Shown piece by piece: positions 1 to 7,015 of a stretch of DNA of 24,787 nucleotides (its first letter is position 1; every line of letters starts with the position of its first letter). Source of the DNA: an uncultured Collinsella sp. (GTDB lineage: Bacteria > Actinomycetota > Coriobacteriia > Coriobacteriales > Coriobacteriaceae). The notes under the pieces are model-generated. The model ran no database searches, was not told the DNA's origin, and worked only from the letters and a program-made list of their open reading frames with translations. The position numbers were made by a program, and so were the translations under genes. The stretch lies in assembly GCA_959596505.1 (NCBI GenBank), contig CAUFWM010000022.1, forward strand, positions 1 through 24,787, in the 5' to 3' direction.

Positions 1-44
1 AAGGCCTAATCGCGCCCGCGCGATGCTCATATAGTTGAGCTTTA

Positions 45-78
45 GAGCCGCTACCCACCCGGGTAGCGGCTCTTTTTT
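45..78 (+). terminator. Rho-independent terminator of an upstream gene
   Basis: A perfect 12-bp stem (45-56 with 61-72, GAGCCGCTACCC and its complement) with a 4-base loop is followed by six T. It ends transcription entering from left of the window. The first nine bases (AAG GCC TAA) could be the last codons and stop of that gene, but this cannot be confirmed here. Confidence 0.88.
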
Positions 79-260
79 GTCGCCACAAAGCGTTCGAGAG
101 CCGATATATCAGTTCTGATGGAACATGAAGTGTGAGGAGAAGGAGCAGCCAAGCGCCCCTAACGTCCACGTGCCATATTCGCCCTTTGCCGATTTATCCC
201 ATCTTTGCGATACCTTTGCCAATCTCCCATGCGACAATGCGCGGACGAGAAAGGAATCCC

Positions 261-1787
261 ATGGAATCAACTGATGTACTGGTAATTGGATCTGGCATTG
301 CGGGCCTTTGCGCCGCCATCGAAGCGGCACGCACGGGTGCAACCGTTGCCATCGCAAGCGCCGGCAAGACCATGAGCGGATCGAGCTTCTTCCCGGGCAC
401 CTGGGGCCTCGGGCTTATTGGTCCCGTCGACAAAGACGACGAACAAGACCTTATCGACACCATCCAAACCGTCGGTGGCGGCGTTGCCGACCCCGAACTC
501 GTCCAGACGTTCGTCCACGGCATTCCCCAAGCGATTGACTGGCTCGAACAGGATCTGGGCGTAGAACTCCAGCGTCCGCAAAGCGCCGAAAGCGCCCAGC
601 AAAAGCAATTTATCCCCTGCTTCGACCACAAGACGAGAATGTGGCGCGGCCTCACCCGCAAACCCCTCGAAGACGCGTGTACGGCCCAGATCGACTCGCT
701 CGGCATACGCCTGCTCCCCCGCCACGAGCTTATCGATCTTGTTGAGGATACGAACGGAAAAATTGTCGGCGCCGTGCTCTTCAACCAAACGGACGAGCGC
801 ATTGTGACCTTTACAGCCAAGGCCACTATCATCGCCGCCGGCGGTACCGGCGGTCTATTCGAGCGCAGCCTCACTTCCGCCGACGTGCTCAGCTCATCAC
901 AAGCCATCGCGCGGTCGCACGGTGCGTCCCTTACTAATATAGAGTTCATGCAGATGATGCCCGGCTTCATTGAGCCTAAGCGCAACCTTGTCTTTAACGA
1001 GAAGACCTGGCGCTACGTCAAGTTCGACCAGCCGGTCGATATCGCCGACGTCAAGCTGGACGATTTGCTTGAACAGCGCTCCGGATATGGTCCCTTCACT
1101 TCACGTCTGGCTTCCCGCGCCATCGATCTTGCCATCGATCAAGCGGGTGCCGAAGGCCTGGCGCTCCACTACGACTTCCCGCGAGAGAATGTCCCCGAGT
1201 TCGTGCAGACATTTGCCACTTGGCTACAAGACGAGCATGGTATCGCTCCGAGCGACGAGATACGTGTGGCGATGTATGCCCACGCCGCTAACGGCGGTAT
1301 CAAGATCGACAAGACCACGTACACGGGCGTTGAGGGCCTCTACGCCTGTGGCGAGGCAACAGGCGGCATGCACGGCGCCGACCGCATCGGAGGGCTGTCG
1401 AGCGCCAATGGCATCGTATTCGGGCGTATCGCGGGCGCATCGGCGGCTCGAGCAGCACTGGACGCTCCCGAGGCTGACGCACCGGTGGATGTCGCCCTCC
1501 CCGAGCATGGTATCGCTACAGCAGTCGCCGAGCGCCTAACCCGCTGCCTCAAACACACAATGAGCACCTACTGCATGATCAACAGGACCGAACCAGGCCT
1601 ATCCGAGGCGCTTCAAGAGCTTGAAAGCCTACAAGACGAGGCGACGTCGCTGCATAAGCCGCACGCCAATGACAGCGAAATCGCTGCCCTCGCCCGCCTA
1701 AAGTCGCAGATTCAGCTGGCTGCGGAGATGGTCAAAGCCATGCGCAAACGGACTGAAAGCCTCGGTTCGCACTATCGAGCAGACTGA
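261..1787 (+). CDS. FAD-dependent oxidoreductase, fumarate reductase / L-aspartate oxidase-like flavoprotein
   Basis: A predicted flavoprotein of 508 residues. The N-terminus has the dinucleotide-binding fold (VLVIGSGIAGLCAAIEAA, about residues 6-23). A second FAD contact, AAGGTGGLF, lies near the middle, and the C-terminal third has GLYACGEATGGMHGADRIGG, the late FAD-binding signature of the succinate dehydrogenase / fumarate reductase / NadB family. The CysxxCys clusters of a fused ferredoxin are absent, so it would need a partner or act as a soluble oxidase or reductase. The substrate cannot be told from sequence. ATG 261 is chosen because AGAAAGGAA lies 5-8 bases upstream; ATG 237 and ATG 132 are in frame but lack a comparable site. 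No nadA or nadC and no sdh/frd subunits are adjacent, so assignment as NadB is not supported. It appears to be a single-gene unit. Confidence 0.85.
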   Translation: MESTDVLVIGSGIAGLCAAIEAARTGATVAIASAGKTMSGSSFFPGTWGLGLIGPVDKDDEQDLIDTIQTVGGGVADPELVQTFVHGIPQAIDWLEQDLGVELQRPQSAESAQQKQFIPCFDHKTRMWRGLTRKPLEDACTAQIDSLGIRLLPRHELIDLVEDTNGKIVGAVLFNQTDERIVTFTAKATIIAAGGTGGLFERSLTSADVLSSSQAIARSHGASLTNIEFMQMMPGFIEPKRNLVFNEKTWRYVKFDQPVDIADVKLDDLLEQRSGYGPFTSRLASRAIDLAIDQAGAEGLALHYDFPRENVPEFVQTFATWLQDEHGIAPSDEIRVAMYAHAANGGIKIDKTTYTGVEGLYACGEATGGMHGADRIGGLSSANGIVFGRIAGASAARAALDAPEADAPVDVALPEHGIATAVAERLTRCLKHTMSTYCMINRTEPGLSEALQELESLQDEATSLHKPHANDSEIAALARLKSQIQLAAEMVKAMRKRTESLGSHYRAD

Positions 1788-1833
1788 ATCGATTCACACT
1801 TTGAGTTTGATCACAATTTCTCAACATGCATCG

Positions 1834-1909
1834 AGCCCCGTAAGTATGATTCCCCCAAGGAGAACACGCTTACGGGGCTTGAGCCGTGTTTTCCCTAAGG
1901 GAATCACGG
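1834..1909 (+). other. Interleaved inverted repeats after the flavoprotein gene (possible pseudoknot or alternative hairpins)
   Basis: An 11-bp perfect stem (AGCCCCGTAAG 1834-1844 with 1869-1879) is interleaved with a 22-position stem (1847-1868 with 1885-1906; 19 pairs including one G-U, 3 mismatches). The order is left 1, left 2, right 1, right 2: an H-type pseudoknot, or two mutually exclusive hairpins. Segment 1884-1909 can also fold on itself (CCGTG...CACGG with CCC TAA GGG inside). No T-run follows on either strand, so it is not a standard terminator. It begins 47 bases after the flavoprotein stop. No known RNA family was recognised. Confidence 0.5.
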
Positions 1910-1962
1910 TGCAGACAGCTCAGCTCCGCGCCCTTTCGGGTTCGACCCCATGTGAGGCCAAC

Positions 1963-1994
1963 AAAAAAGCGACCAGCCGAAGCCAGTCGCTTTT
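1963..1994 (-). terminator. Terminator of the tRNA cluster
   Basis: Read on the minus strand, AAAAGCGAC (from 1994) pairs with GTCGCTTTT (to 1965) around a TTCG-containing inner hairpin, followed by a run of T. It lies just downstream of the second tRNA-Lys. Confidence 0.85.
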
Positions 1995-2006
1995 ACAATC
2001 TTTGGG

Positions 2007-2079
2007 TGGGCCGTCAGGGGTTCGAACCCTGGACCTTGGGATTAAGAGTCCCCTGCTCTACCAACTGAGCTAACGACCC
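2007..2079 (-). tRNA. tRNA-Lys(CTT), second copy
   Basis: A 73-nt cloverleaf: acceptor GGGTCGT pairs with ACGGCCC, the D arm has AGCTCAGTTGGTAGAGC, the anticodon loop reads CTCTTAA (anticodon CTT) and the T loop has GGTTCGAACCC. The body is identical to the copy at 2126-2198. The bases after the discriminator A are CCC, so CCA is not encoded here, unlike in the other copy. Confidence 0.96.
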
Positions 2080-2083
2080 AAAG

Positions 2084-2109
2084 CTAAAGTCCGTTATGGC
2101 GGACTTTAG
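2084..2109. repeat. Perfect 10-bp hairpin between the two tRNA-Lys genes
   Basis: CTAAAGTCCG (2084-2093) and CGGACTTTAG (2100-2109) pair perfectly around a 6-base loop, in the spacer of the tandem tRNA-Lys genes. It may be a processing or partial termination signal; the T-run is short. Confidence 0.6.
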
Positions 2110-2122
2110 AGGAGATATCGTG

Positions 2123-2198
2123 TGGTGGGCCGTCAGGGGTTCGAACCCTGGACCTTGGGATTAAGAGTCCCCTGCTCTACCAACTGAGCTAACGACCC
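2123..2198 (-). tRNA. tRNA-Lys(CTT), first copy, CCA encoded
   Basis: Same 73-nt body as 2007-2079, with CCA encoded at 2123-2125. Anticodon CTT. It is the middle gene of a minus-strand His-Lys-Lys cluster. Confidence 0.97.
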
Positions 2199-2220
2199 GA
2201 TATCAACACGAAGCAAGAAC

Positions 2221-2298
2221 TGGGGTGGGTAAAGGGACTCGAACCCTCGACCTACGGGACCACAACCCGTCGCTCTAGCCAACTGAGCTACACCCACC
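2221..2298 (-). tRNA. tRNA-His(GTG)
   Basis: Acceptor GTGGGTG pairs with TACCCAC, the anticodon loop has TTGTGGT (anticodon GTG), and the T loop is GGTTCGAGTCC. The extra 5' G (position 2298 complement) opposite a C discriminator, typical of tRNA-His, is present. CCA is encoded at 2221-2223. First gene of the cluster. Confidence 0.97.
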
Positions 2299-2324
2299 GT
2301 GTCCTGTGCGCTTCGCGCTCGACT

Positions 2325-2353
2325 ATTATTGCAAGGAACGCCATGCGATGCAA
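2325..2353 (-). promoter_or_regulatory. Putative promoter of the tRNA cluster
   Basis: On the minus strand TTGCAT (2348-2353) and AATAAT (2325-2330) are separated by 17 bases and would start transcription about 20 bases before tRNA-His. The -10 box is a good match; the -35 box is weak. Confidence 0.45.
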
Positions 2354-2360
2354 GCCCCAA

Positions 2361-2379
2361 TTTTCAAGAATTTTGAAAA
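2361..2379. promoter_or_regulatory. 19-bp palindrome upstream of the aminotransferase gene
   Basis: TTTTCAA and TTGAAAA form 7-bp arms around a 5-base centre. It lies in the divergent region between the tRNA cluster and the aminotransferase gene, so it could be an operator. TTTCGAG occurs twice just downstream (2385-2391, 2396-2402). No regulator can be named. Confidence 0.35.
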
Positions 2380-2463
2380 GAGTTTTTCGAGTGCGTTTCG
2401 AGCAATTCCCACCCTTTTCATAGGAGTAAACTTGCCCCACTGCAAACCCTCGAAAGGACCGTC

Positions 2464-3645
2464 ATGAAAGAACTCTCCAATCGCACGGCATCATTCACCG
2501 ATTCGGTCATCCGCCGCATGACACGCATCTCCAATAAGTACGGTGCCGTCAACCTCTCGCAGGGCTTCCCTGACTTCGATCCCCCGGCGCAGCTGCTCAA
2601 CAGCCTGAGCACCATCGCCGCCGACCCCAAGCCGCTCTATCACCAGTACTCCATCACCTGGGGCTCCCAGGCCATGCGCGAGGCGCTCGCTGCCAAGCAG
2701 GAGCACTTTATGGGCATGCCGGTCGACCCCAACCAGAACATCGTGGTCACCTGTGGCTCCACCGAGGCCATGATGGCCGCCATGATGACGGTTACGAACC
2801 CCGGAGACAAGGTCGTCATCTTCTCGCCGTTCTACGAGAACTACGGCGCCGATACCATCCTCTCAGGTGCCGAGCCCATCTATGTGCCGCTCAACCCGCC
2901 CACGTTCGACTTCGATCGCGAGGTCCTCGAGGCGGCCTTCCGCGACAATGATCCCAAGGCCATCGTCCTGTGCAACCCTTCCAACCCCTGCGGCAAGGTC
3001 TTTACGCGCGAGGAGCTCGCCTTTATCGCCGACCTCTGCAAAAAGTACGACGCCTACTGCATCACCGATGAGGTGTACGAGCACATCGTCTACGCGCCCC
3101 ACGAGCACGTCTATATGGCCACGCTGCCCGGCATGTTCGAGCGAACCATCAGCTGCAGCTCGCTGTCCAAGACGTACTCCATCACCGGCTGGCGTCTGGG
3201 CTACACCATTGCCCCGGCCCAGATCACCGAGCGCATCAAGAAGGTCCACGACTTCCTCACCGTGGGTGCCGCCGCTCCCCTGCAGGAGGCCGTCGTTACC
3301 GCCCTCAACTTCGACGACAGCTATTACGATGAGGTCCTCGACCTCTACGCCGCCAAGCGCGACCTGTTCTGCCAGGGACTCGACAGCATCGGTCTTGAGC
3401 ACAACGTGCCACAGGGCGCCTACTACGTCATGATGGACATCTCTGAGTTTGGATATGATAGCGACCTCAAATTCTGCGAGGACCTCGCGTCTAAGGTGGG
3501 CGTGGGCGCCGTACCCGGCTCGAGCTTCTTCCGCGAGCCCGTCAACCATCTGATTCGTTTCCACTTTGCCAAGCGAGACGAGACGCTTAACGCGGCACTG
3601 GAGAACCTCAAGTCGCTACGTGATAAAATCAAGCCGCGCGGGTAA
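2464..3645 (+). CDS. PLP-dependent aminotransferase, class I/II
   Basis: A fold-type I aminotransferase of 393 residues, the usual length. Visible landmarks are LSQGFPDFDPP near the N-terminus, NPSNPCGK (171-178, substrate and cofactor Asn), TDEVYEH (201-207, Asp for the pyridine nitrogen and Tyr), SSLSKTYS with Schiff-base Lys236, and TGWRLGY with phosphate-binding Arg244. A C-terminal Arg in LIRFHFAKRDE should bind the substrate carboxylate. It most resembles the aspartate / methionine / kynurenine aminotransferase group; the exact amino donor cannot be read from the sequence. ATG 2464 follows GAAAGGA at a good distance. It forms a single-gene unit ended by the terminator at 3671. Confidence 0.93.
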   Translation: MKELSNRTASFTDSVIRRMTRISNKYGAVNLSQGFPDFDPPAQLLNSLSTIAADPKPLYHQYSITWGSQAMREALAAKQEHFMGMPVDPNQNIVVTCGSTEAMMAAMMTVTNPGDKVVIFSPFYENYGADTILSGAEPIYVPLNPPTFDFDREVLEAAFRDNDPKAIVLCNPSNPCGKVFTREELAFIADLCKKYDAYCITDEVYEHIVYAPHEHVYMATLPGMFERTISCSSLSKTYSITGWRLGYTIAPAQITERIKKVHDFLTVGAAAPLQEAVVTALNFDDSYYDEVLDLYAAKRDLFCQGLDSIGLEHNVPQGAYYVMMDISEFGYDSDLKFCEDLASKVGVGAVPGSSFFREPVNHLIRFHFAKRDETLNAALENLKSLRDKIKPRG

Positions 3646-3670
3646 GGACGGCCCAGCAACTAAAGCAACC

Positions 3671-3713
3671 AAAGAAGCCTCGCACCGCCCGCCGCGTTGC
3701 GAGGCTTCTTTTT
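3671..3713 (+). terminator. Rho-independent terminator of the aminotransferase gene
   Basis: A 14-bp perfect stem (AAAGAAGCCTCGCA 3671-3684 with 3698-3711) with a 13-base loop, running into five T. Confidence 0.93.
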
Positions 3714-3720
3714 ATAGCGC

Positions 3721-3748
3721 TTTCTTAAATGGTTTAGAGCTCTATACT
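3721..3748 (+). promoter_or_regulatory. Possible promoter of the fructokinase gene
   Basis: TATACT (3743-3748) is a good -10 box about 38 bases before the start codon. The -35 candidate TTTCTT (3721-3726, spacer 16) is weak. Confidence 0.35.
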
Positions 3749-3786
3749 TTAGTCACGGAGCAACTCGTCCCAGAGAGAGGAATACT

Positions 3787-4677
3787 ATGGCAGAGCAGCA
3801 GCTTATCGGAGCGCTCGAGGCTGGCGGCACCAAGATGGTCTGCGCCACGGGCTATGCAGACGGTACGGTCCTGGAGCGCGAGCAGATTGCGACCACGACC
3901 CCGCAGGAGACCGTTGAGGCCGTCAACGCATGGTTTGCCGACAAGGGCATCGCCGCGCTGGGCATTGGCGCCTTTGGCCCCACGGCAGTCAACCCTGCCT
4001 CGCCCCAATACGGCAAGATCCTGGAGACGCCCAAAACGGCATGGCGCTACTTTGATCTGCTGGGCACCATTCAAAACGAGCTCAATATTCCCTGTGGCTA
4101 CGACACCGACGTCAACGTCGCCTGCTTGGGCGAGGTCACCTTCGGTTGCGCCCAGGGCCTCACCGACGTGGTCTACCTGACCATCGGCACCGGCGTGGGC
4201 GCCGGCGTGCTCTCGGGCGGCCAGCTCGTGCACGGTATGATGCATCCCGAAGCCGGCCATATCCTGGTCACGCGCGATCCGCGCGACACCATCGGCGAGC
4301 ATAGCGCCTGCCCCTTCCACGACAACTGCCTCGAGGGCCTCATCGCCGGCCCCGGCGTTAAAAAGCGCTGGAATGGCAAGAGCGCCGGAGACATGGCCGA
4401 AGATCCGGAGGCCATGGACCTGCTCGCAGGCTACCTGGCACAGGCGCTCATGACCTACACGCTGTGCTACGCGCCGCAAAAGATCATCATCGGCGGCGGC
4501 GTGGCCGACCACACCCCCATCGTGCCGCTCGCGCGCAAGAAGTGCGCCGAGATGCTCAACGGCTATATCGTCACGCCCGAGGTCAACGACATCGAAACCT
4601 ACATTGTCAATAACAGCCTTGAGGGCAAGCAGGGCATCATGGGTTGTCTGGCCCTTGGCGCCCAGGCGCTCCAGTAA
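3787..4677 (+). CDS. ROK-family fructokinase
   Basis: A predicted cytoplasmic sugar kinase (ATP + D-fructose to fructose 6-phosphate) of 296 residues. The N-terminal ATP phosphate motif is GALEAGGTKMVCATG (8-22). The sugar and catalytic region has YDTDVN with Asp108, and a second phosphate loop TIGTGVGAG follows (132-140). The ROK zinc site is visible as His158, Cys175, His178 and Cys181, the last in CLEG. C-terminal IIIGGGV contacts adenine. The short length and the EAGGTK start match the YdhR/GmuE-type fructokinases rather than glucokinases. ATG 3787 is preceded by GAGAGAGG. There are no sugar transporter genes next to it, so its pathway context is unclear. A strong terminator follows. Confidence 0.88.
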   Translation: MAEQQLIGALEAGGTKMVCATGYADGTVLEREQIATTTPQETVEAVNAWFADKGIAALGIGAFGPTAVNPASPQYGKILETPKTAWRYFDLLGTIQNELNIPCGYDTDVNVACLGEVTFGCAQGLTDVVYLTIGTGVGAGVLSGGQLVHGMMHPEAGHILVTRDPRDTIGEHSACPFHDNCLEGLIAGPGVKKRWNGKSAGDMAEDPEAMDLLAGYLAQALMTYTLCYAPQKIIIGGGVADHTPIVPLARKKCAEMLNGYIVTPEVNDIETYIVNNSLEGKQGIMGCLALGAQALQ

Positions 4678-4763
4678 AGGACACATCAGCGGGGCGCAGC
4701 GTAGCCAAACTCGCAAAACGCCCGGAAAACGCCGTCACGCCCCGCAGAGGCCCTCAAACGCAC

Positions 4764-4806
4764 AAGGCCGCCTAGGACCAAGCAAAACGTCCTAGGCGGC
4801 CTTTTT
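4764..4806 (+). terminator. Terminator between convergent genes, overlapping the VanZ-like stop codon
   Basis: A 15-bp perfect stem (AAGGCCGCCTAGGAC 4764-4778 with 4789-4803) and a T-run to 4806 end the fructokinase transcript. The stem symmetry would also stop the minus-strand transcript, though its T-run is short. The TAG stop of the minus-strand gene (4792-4794) lies inside the right arm. Confidence 0.9.
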
Positions 4807-5241
4807 GGTGTACATCAGCGACCGTAAGAGATATCGGAGTACGACGCCTGTCGTCGCCCCGCAGCAGTCGATCATCACATCGGTAATCATGCCGGCGCGA
4901 CCGGGCACAAATAGCTGGATCGTCTCGTCGATAGAGGGGACAAGCAGCAAGAACACCGCCGTGGGCAGCAACACATCAAACGTACGCCGGCCTTCGAGGT
5001 CAAAGGCGTGCGTCGCCAAGATGCCAAGCACCATGTACTCGGTAAAATGAGCGCACTTGCGCACGACGAAGTTGGTCACCCACTCGTATGGAAGCCCCAG
5101 GGTCTGCAAAAAGCCGCGAATGGATTCCATAATCGACAGGCTCAACGAACCAGAGCCCGTACCGGGAACCAGCGAATTGCCCCAAATGACGAGCACCATG
5201 GCGCAGGCGGCAAGCGCCCATTTTCGATCGACCTTAACCAT
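4792..5241 (-). CDS. VanZ-like membrane protein
   Basis: A 149-residue integral membrane protein with about four hydrophobic segments. It shows the family's two signatures: VRKCAHFTEYMVLG, and DETIQLFVPGRAGMITDVMIDCCG with conserved acidic and Arg residues in membrane-proximal positions. VanZ homologues are widespread; only some affect teicoplanin susceptibility, so no resistance role is claimed. The start codon lies 7 bases downstream of the stop of the 5249-6700 gene. The only GGAGG sits inside the end of that gene, which suggests translational coupling in a two-gene operon. The last residues (KKAA) are encoded within the terminator stem. Confidence 0.85.
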   Translation of the reverse strand: MVKVDRKWALAACAMVLVIWGNSLVPGTGSGSLSLSIMESIRGFLQTLGLPYEWVTNFVVRKCAHFTEYMVLGILATHAFDLEGRRTFDVLLPTAVFLLLVPSIDETIQLFVPGRAGMITDVMIDCCGATTGVVLRYLLRSLMYTKKAA

Positions 5242-5248
5242 GCGGCAA

Positions 5249-6700
5249 TTATGCCTCCGCGCGCAGCGGCGTAAAGCTGGCGGTACCGCCCTCGATAACG
5301 CTCAGATAGGCACGACCCGTGCGCTTGACGGCCGCAGACTGCAGACGGTTGATTTCTTCCTCGAGAATCTGATTGACGCGCTCATGACGACGGTTTTCCA
5401 TAACGCCGGCAGCGATAGCCTCGGCGCGCTCGATACCCTCGCGCGAGATACGCGCGGTATCCTCGGGAAGCACGGAGCTGTGGCGGCCGACATAGACGGG
5501 AGCAACCGAGACAGGTGAGGCTGCAGGCGTGGGCACCGCCACGGGGGCGGGCTCGGCAGCCTCGGCCATGATCGCCATAGCGGCGGCCCACATGTCCTCG
5601 TGGCCCGAATAATCGGCCATGGGGATATCTTCCTCAAGAGAGGCATCGGGGAGACTGTCGGTATCCACGCGATCCTGGGCATCGATAGACGCAGTGATGG
5701 CGGCAGGCTCGTCCAGATCGGAGAGATCCACACCCTTGGCATCGGAAATGATGGGCATGCTGGCGAGCTTGGCGTTGTACGGCGCCGCCTCCGCGGCCTG
5801 CATTTGGGCCGAAGCGCCCCAAAGCGAGCTTTCGGCGGCTCGGCGAGCGGCAACGGTCTCCTCGTCGACAGCCAGGGGCTCATCGGCAAAGGGGTCGGCG
5901 ACAGGAGCCACCTGAGCTGCGCTCTGTTGGCCGGTCGAAGCGGCCGCCGCGGCAGAAGTGTACGCAGCCGACGACGCGCCGCTATAGGCGGCATTGTTGG
6001 CGGCGTTGGCCACAAGCGCCACGAAGGCTGCGGTACTACCCGCAGGGGCGGCGTGAGAGCCCGAGACGGCGCGTGCGGCAGCGGCAATGTCATCGCGATT
6101 GTAAGAACCGGTCTTTCCACCGTTGGTGAGCTCATCGATTGCGACCTGGTAGACATCGCGCGAACGCACGGGATCGCAGCTGACCGGGGAATCGTCATCG
6201 AGCATGCTGTCGATCATAGACCAGGCCTCGGCCTCATCCATGGCGTTAGCCGCGCGCGCGATGGTGGGAACGCCATCGTCGGCGTGACGGCGCTGGAACG
6301 CACCGGTCAGGCCGGAGAGAAATGCGGAAGAAGGCTGTGCGGCATTGGCCTGATCAGCCGGAGCCGCAGGCTGAGGCGCCGCCCCCTGCTGCTGTGCGGG
6401 AATCGAGGCGGTCTTGAACTCGTTGTGGGTCCGGCCAAACTGAGCGGCGCCGCCCACGGCATCGGGCTCAAACAGGCGGCCATCGTGCTCGGCACGATAC
6501 TCGGAGATGCCCAGCGAGGCTGCGTAGATGCCCACGCCCGCCACCGCACCAACGGCGAAGGGAACCGCGCCCGCGACAACCGTCTCGTTGACCGACGAGA
6601 ACGGCAACGTCGCGGCATACATCACCACGGGGGCGGCAAGGCCGATCCCGCAGGAAAGTCCGGCAAGGACTGCTCGTTGTGTTGCATCAGAAGAAGCCAT
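5249..6700 (-). CDS. Ala-rich protein with two N-terminal membrane segments, function unknown
   Basis: The family of this 483-residue protein is not recognised. Residues about 9-33 and 39-63 are hydrophobic and form two membrane segments. The next 400 residues are acidic, Ala/Pro-rich and of low complexity, interrupted by a more ordered stretch around EAEAWSMIDSMLDDD and VYQVAIDELTNG. The C-terminus has a charged helix (RHERVNQILEEEINRLQSA) and a short ordered tail (RAYLSVIEGG). It looks like a membrane-anchored cytoplasmic scaffold, but that is inference. The start at 6700 is preceded by GGGGAGAG on the minus strand; an upstream in-frame start (6727) lacks a site. It is probably co-transcribed with the VanZ-like gene. 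Confidence 0.8.
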   Translation of the reverse strand: MASSDATQRAVLAGLSCGIGLAAPVVMYAATLPFSSVNETVVAGAVPFAVGAVAGVGIYAASLGISEYRAEHDGRLFEPDAVGGAAQFGRTHNEFKTASIPAQQQGAAPQPAAPADQANAAQPSSAFLSGLTGAFQRRHADDGVPTIARAANAMDEAEAWSMIDSMLDDDSPVSCDPVRSRDVYQVAIDELTNGGKTGSYNRDDIAAAARAVSGSHAAPAGSTAAFVALVANAANNAAYSGASSAAYTSAAAAASTGQQSAAQVAPVADPFADEPLAVDEETVAARRAAESSLWGASAQMQAAEAAPYNAKLASMPIISDAKGVDLSDLDEPAAITASIDAQDRVDTDSLPDASLEEDIPMADYSGHEDMWAAAMAIMAEAAEPAPVAVPTPAASPVSVAPVYVGRHSSVLPEDTARISREGIERAEAIAAGVMENRRHERVNQILEEEINRLQSAAVKRTGRAYLSVIEGGTASFTPLRAEA

Positions 6701-6943
6701 GAGCTCTCCCCATCTTCCAGCACCCAAATCGCATCATTTAGTTGGCTGCGCGAGAGAAGATGAAGCGGGACATGCGTCCCAAAGCAACGGTATATAGTTC
6801 GTTTCATCTGCGTTTTCCGTCGCGAAGCTTAAAAGTTATTATGCGAAACCGACCCTCCGATTGCAAGCGATGAGGCCGGATTATGGCTCGAAAACTGCTG
6901 CTTGTCGCTCATAAGGTCAAAAAATGTTGCCGAGTGGCGCCGT
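6701..6943. other. Intergenic region between the 5249-6700 gene and rho
   Basis: It should hold the minus-strand promoter for the 5249-6700 gene, but only a weak -10-like TATATA near 6792-6797 was found. A short palindrome GGGACATGCGTCCC at about 6768-6781 has too short a loop to belong to the GGGAC-loop repeats. No gene is supported. Confidence 0.4.
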
Positions 6944-6974
6944 AAAGAAAGGGCCGGGGCATAAACCCCGGCCC
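6944..6974 (-). terminator. Terminator of rho
   Basis: On the minus strand GGGCCGGGG (6974-6966) pairs with CCCCGGCCC (6959-6951), followed by TTTCTTT. It lies 42 bases after the rho stop codon. Confidence 0.85.
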
Positions 6975-7015
6975 GATTGCCCGTTCTTATGGCGATATAG
7001 CGTGCGGCTTTTGGT

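Noticed and set aside
1931..1960. tRNA-like T loop (GGGTTCGACCCC) upstream of the tRNA terminator
   Set aside because: Only three pairs form in the T stem and there is no matching acceptor or anticodon arm.
3742..4716. 324-codon minus-strand frame over the fructokinase gene
   Set aside because: The ROK protein on the plus strand has clear family motifs; the antisense frame has none.
6768..6781. GGGACATGCGTCCC as another GGGAC-loop element
   Set aside because: GGGAC is in the stem and the loop has only four bases, so it does not fit the plan.
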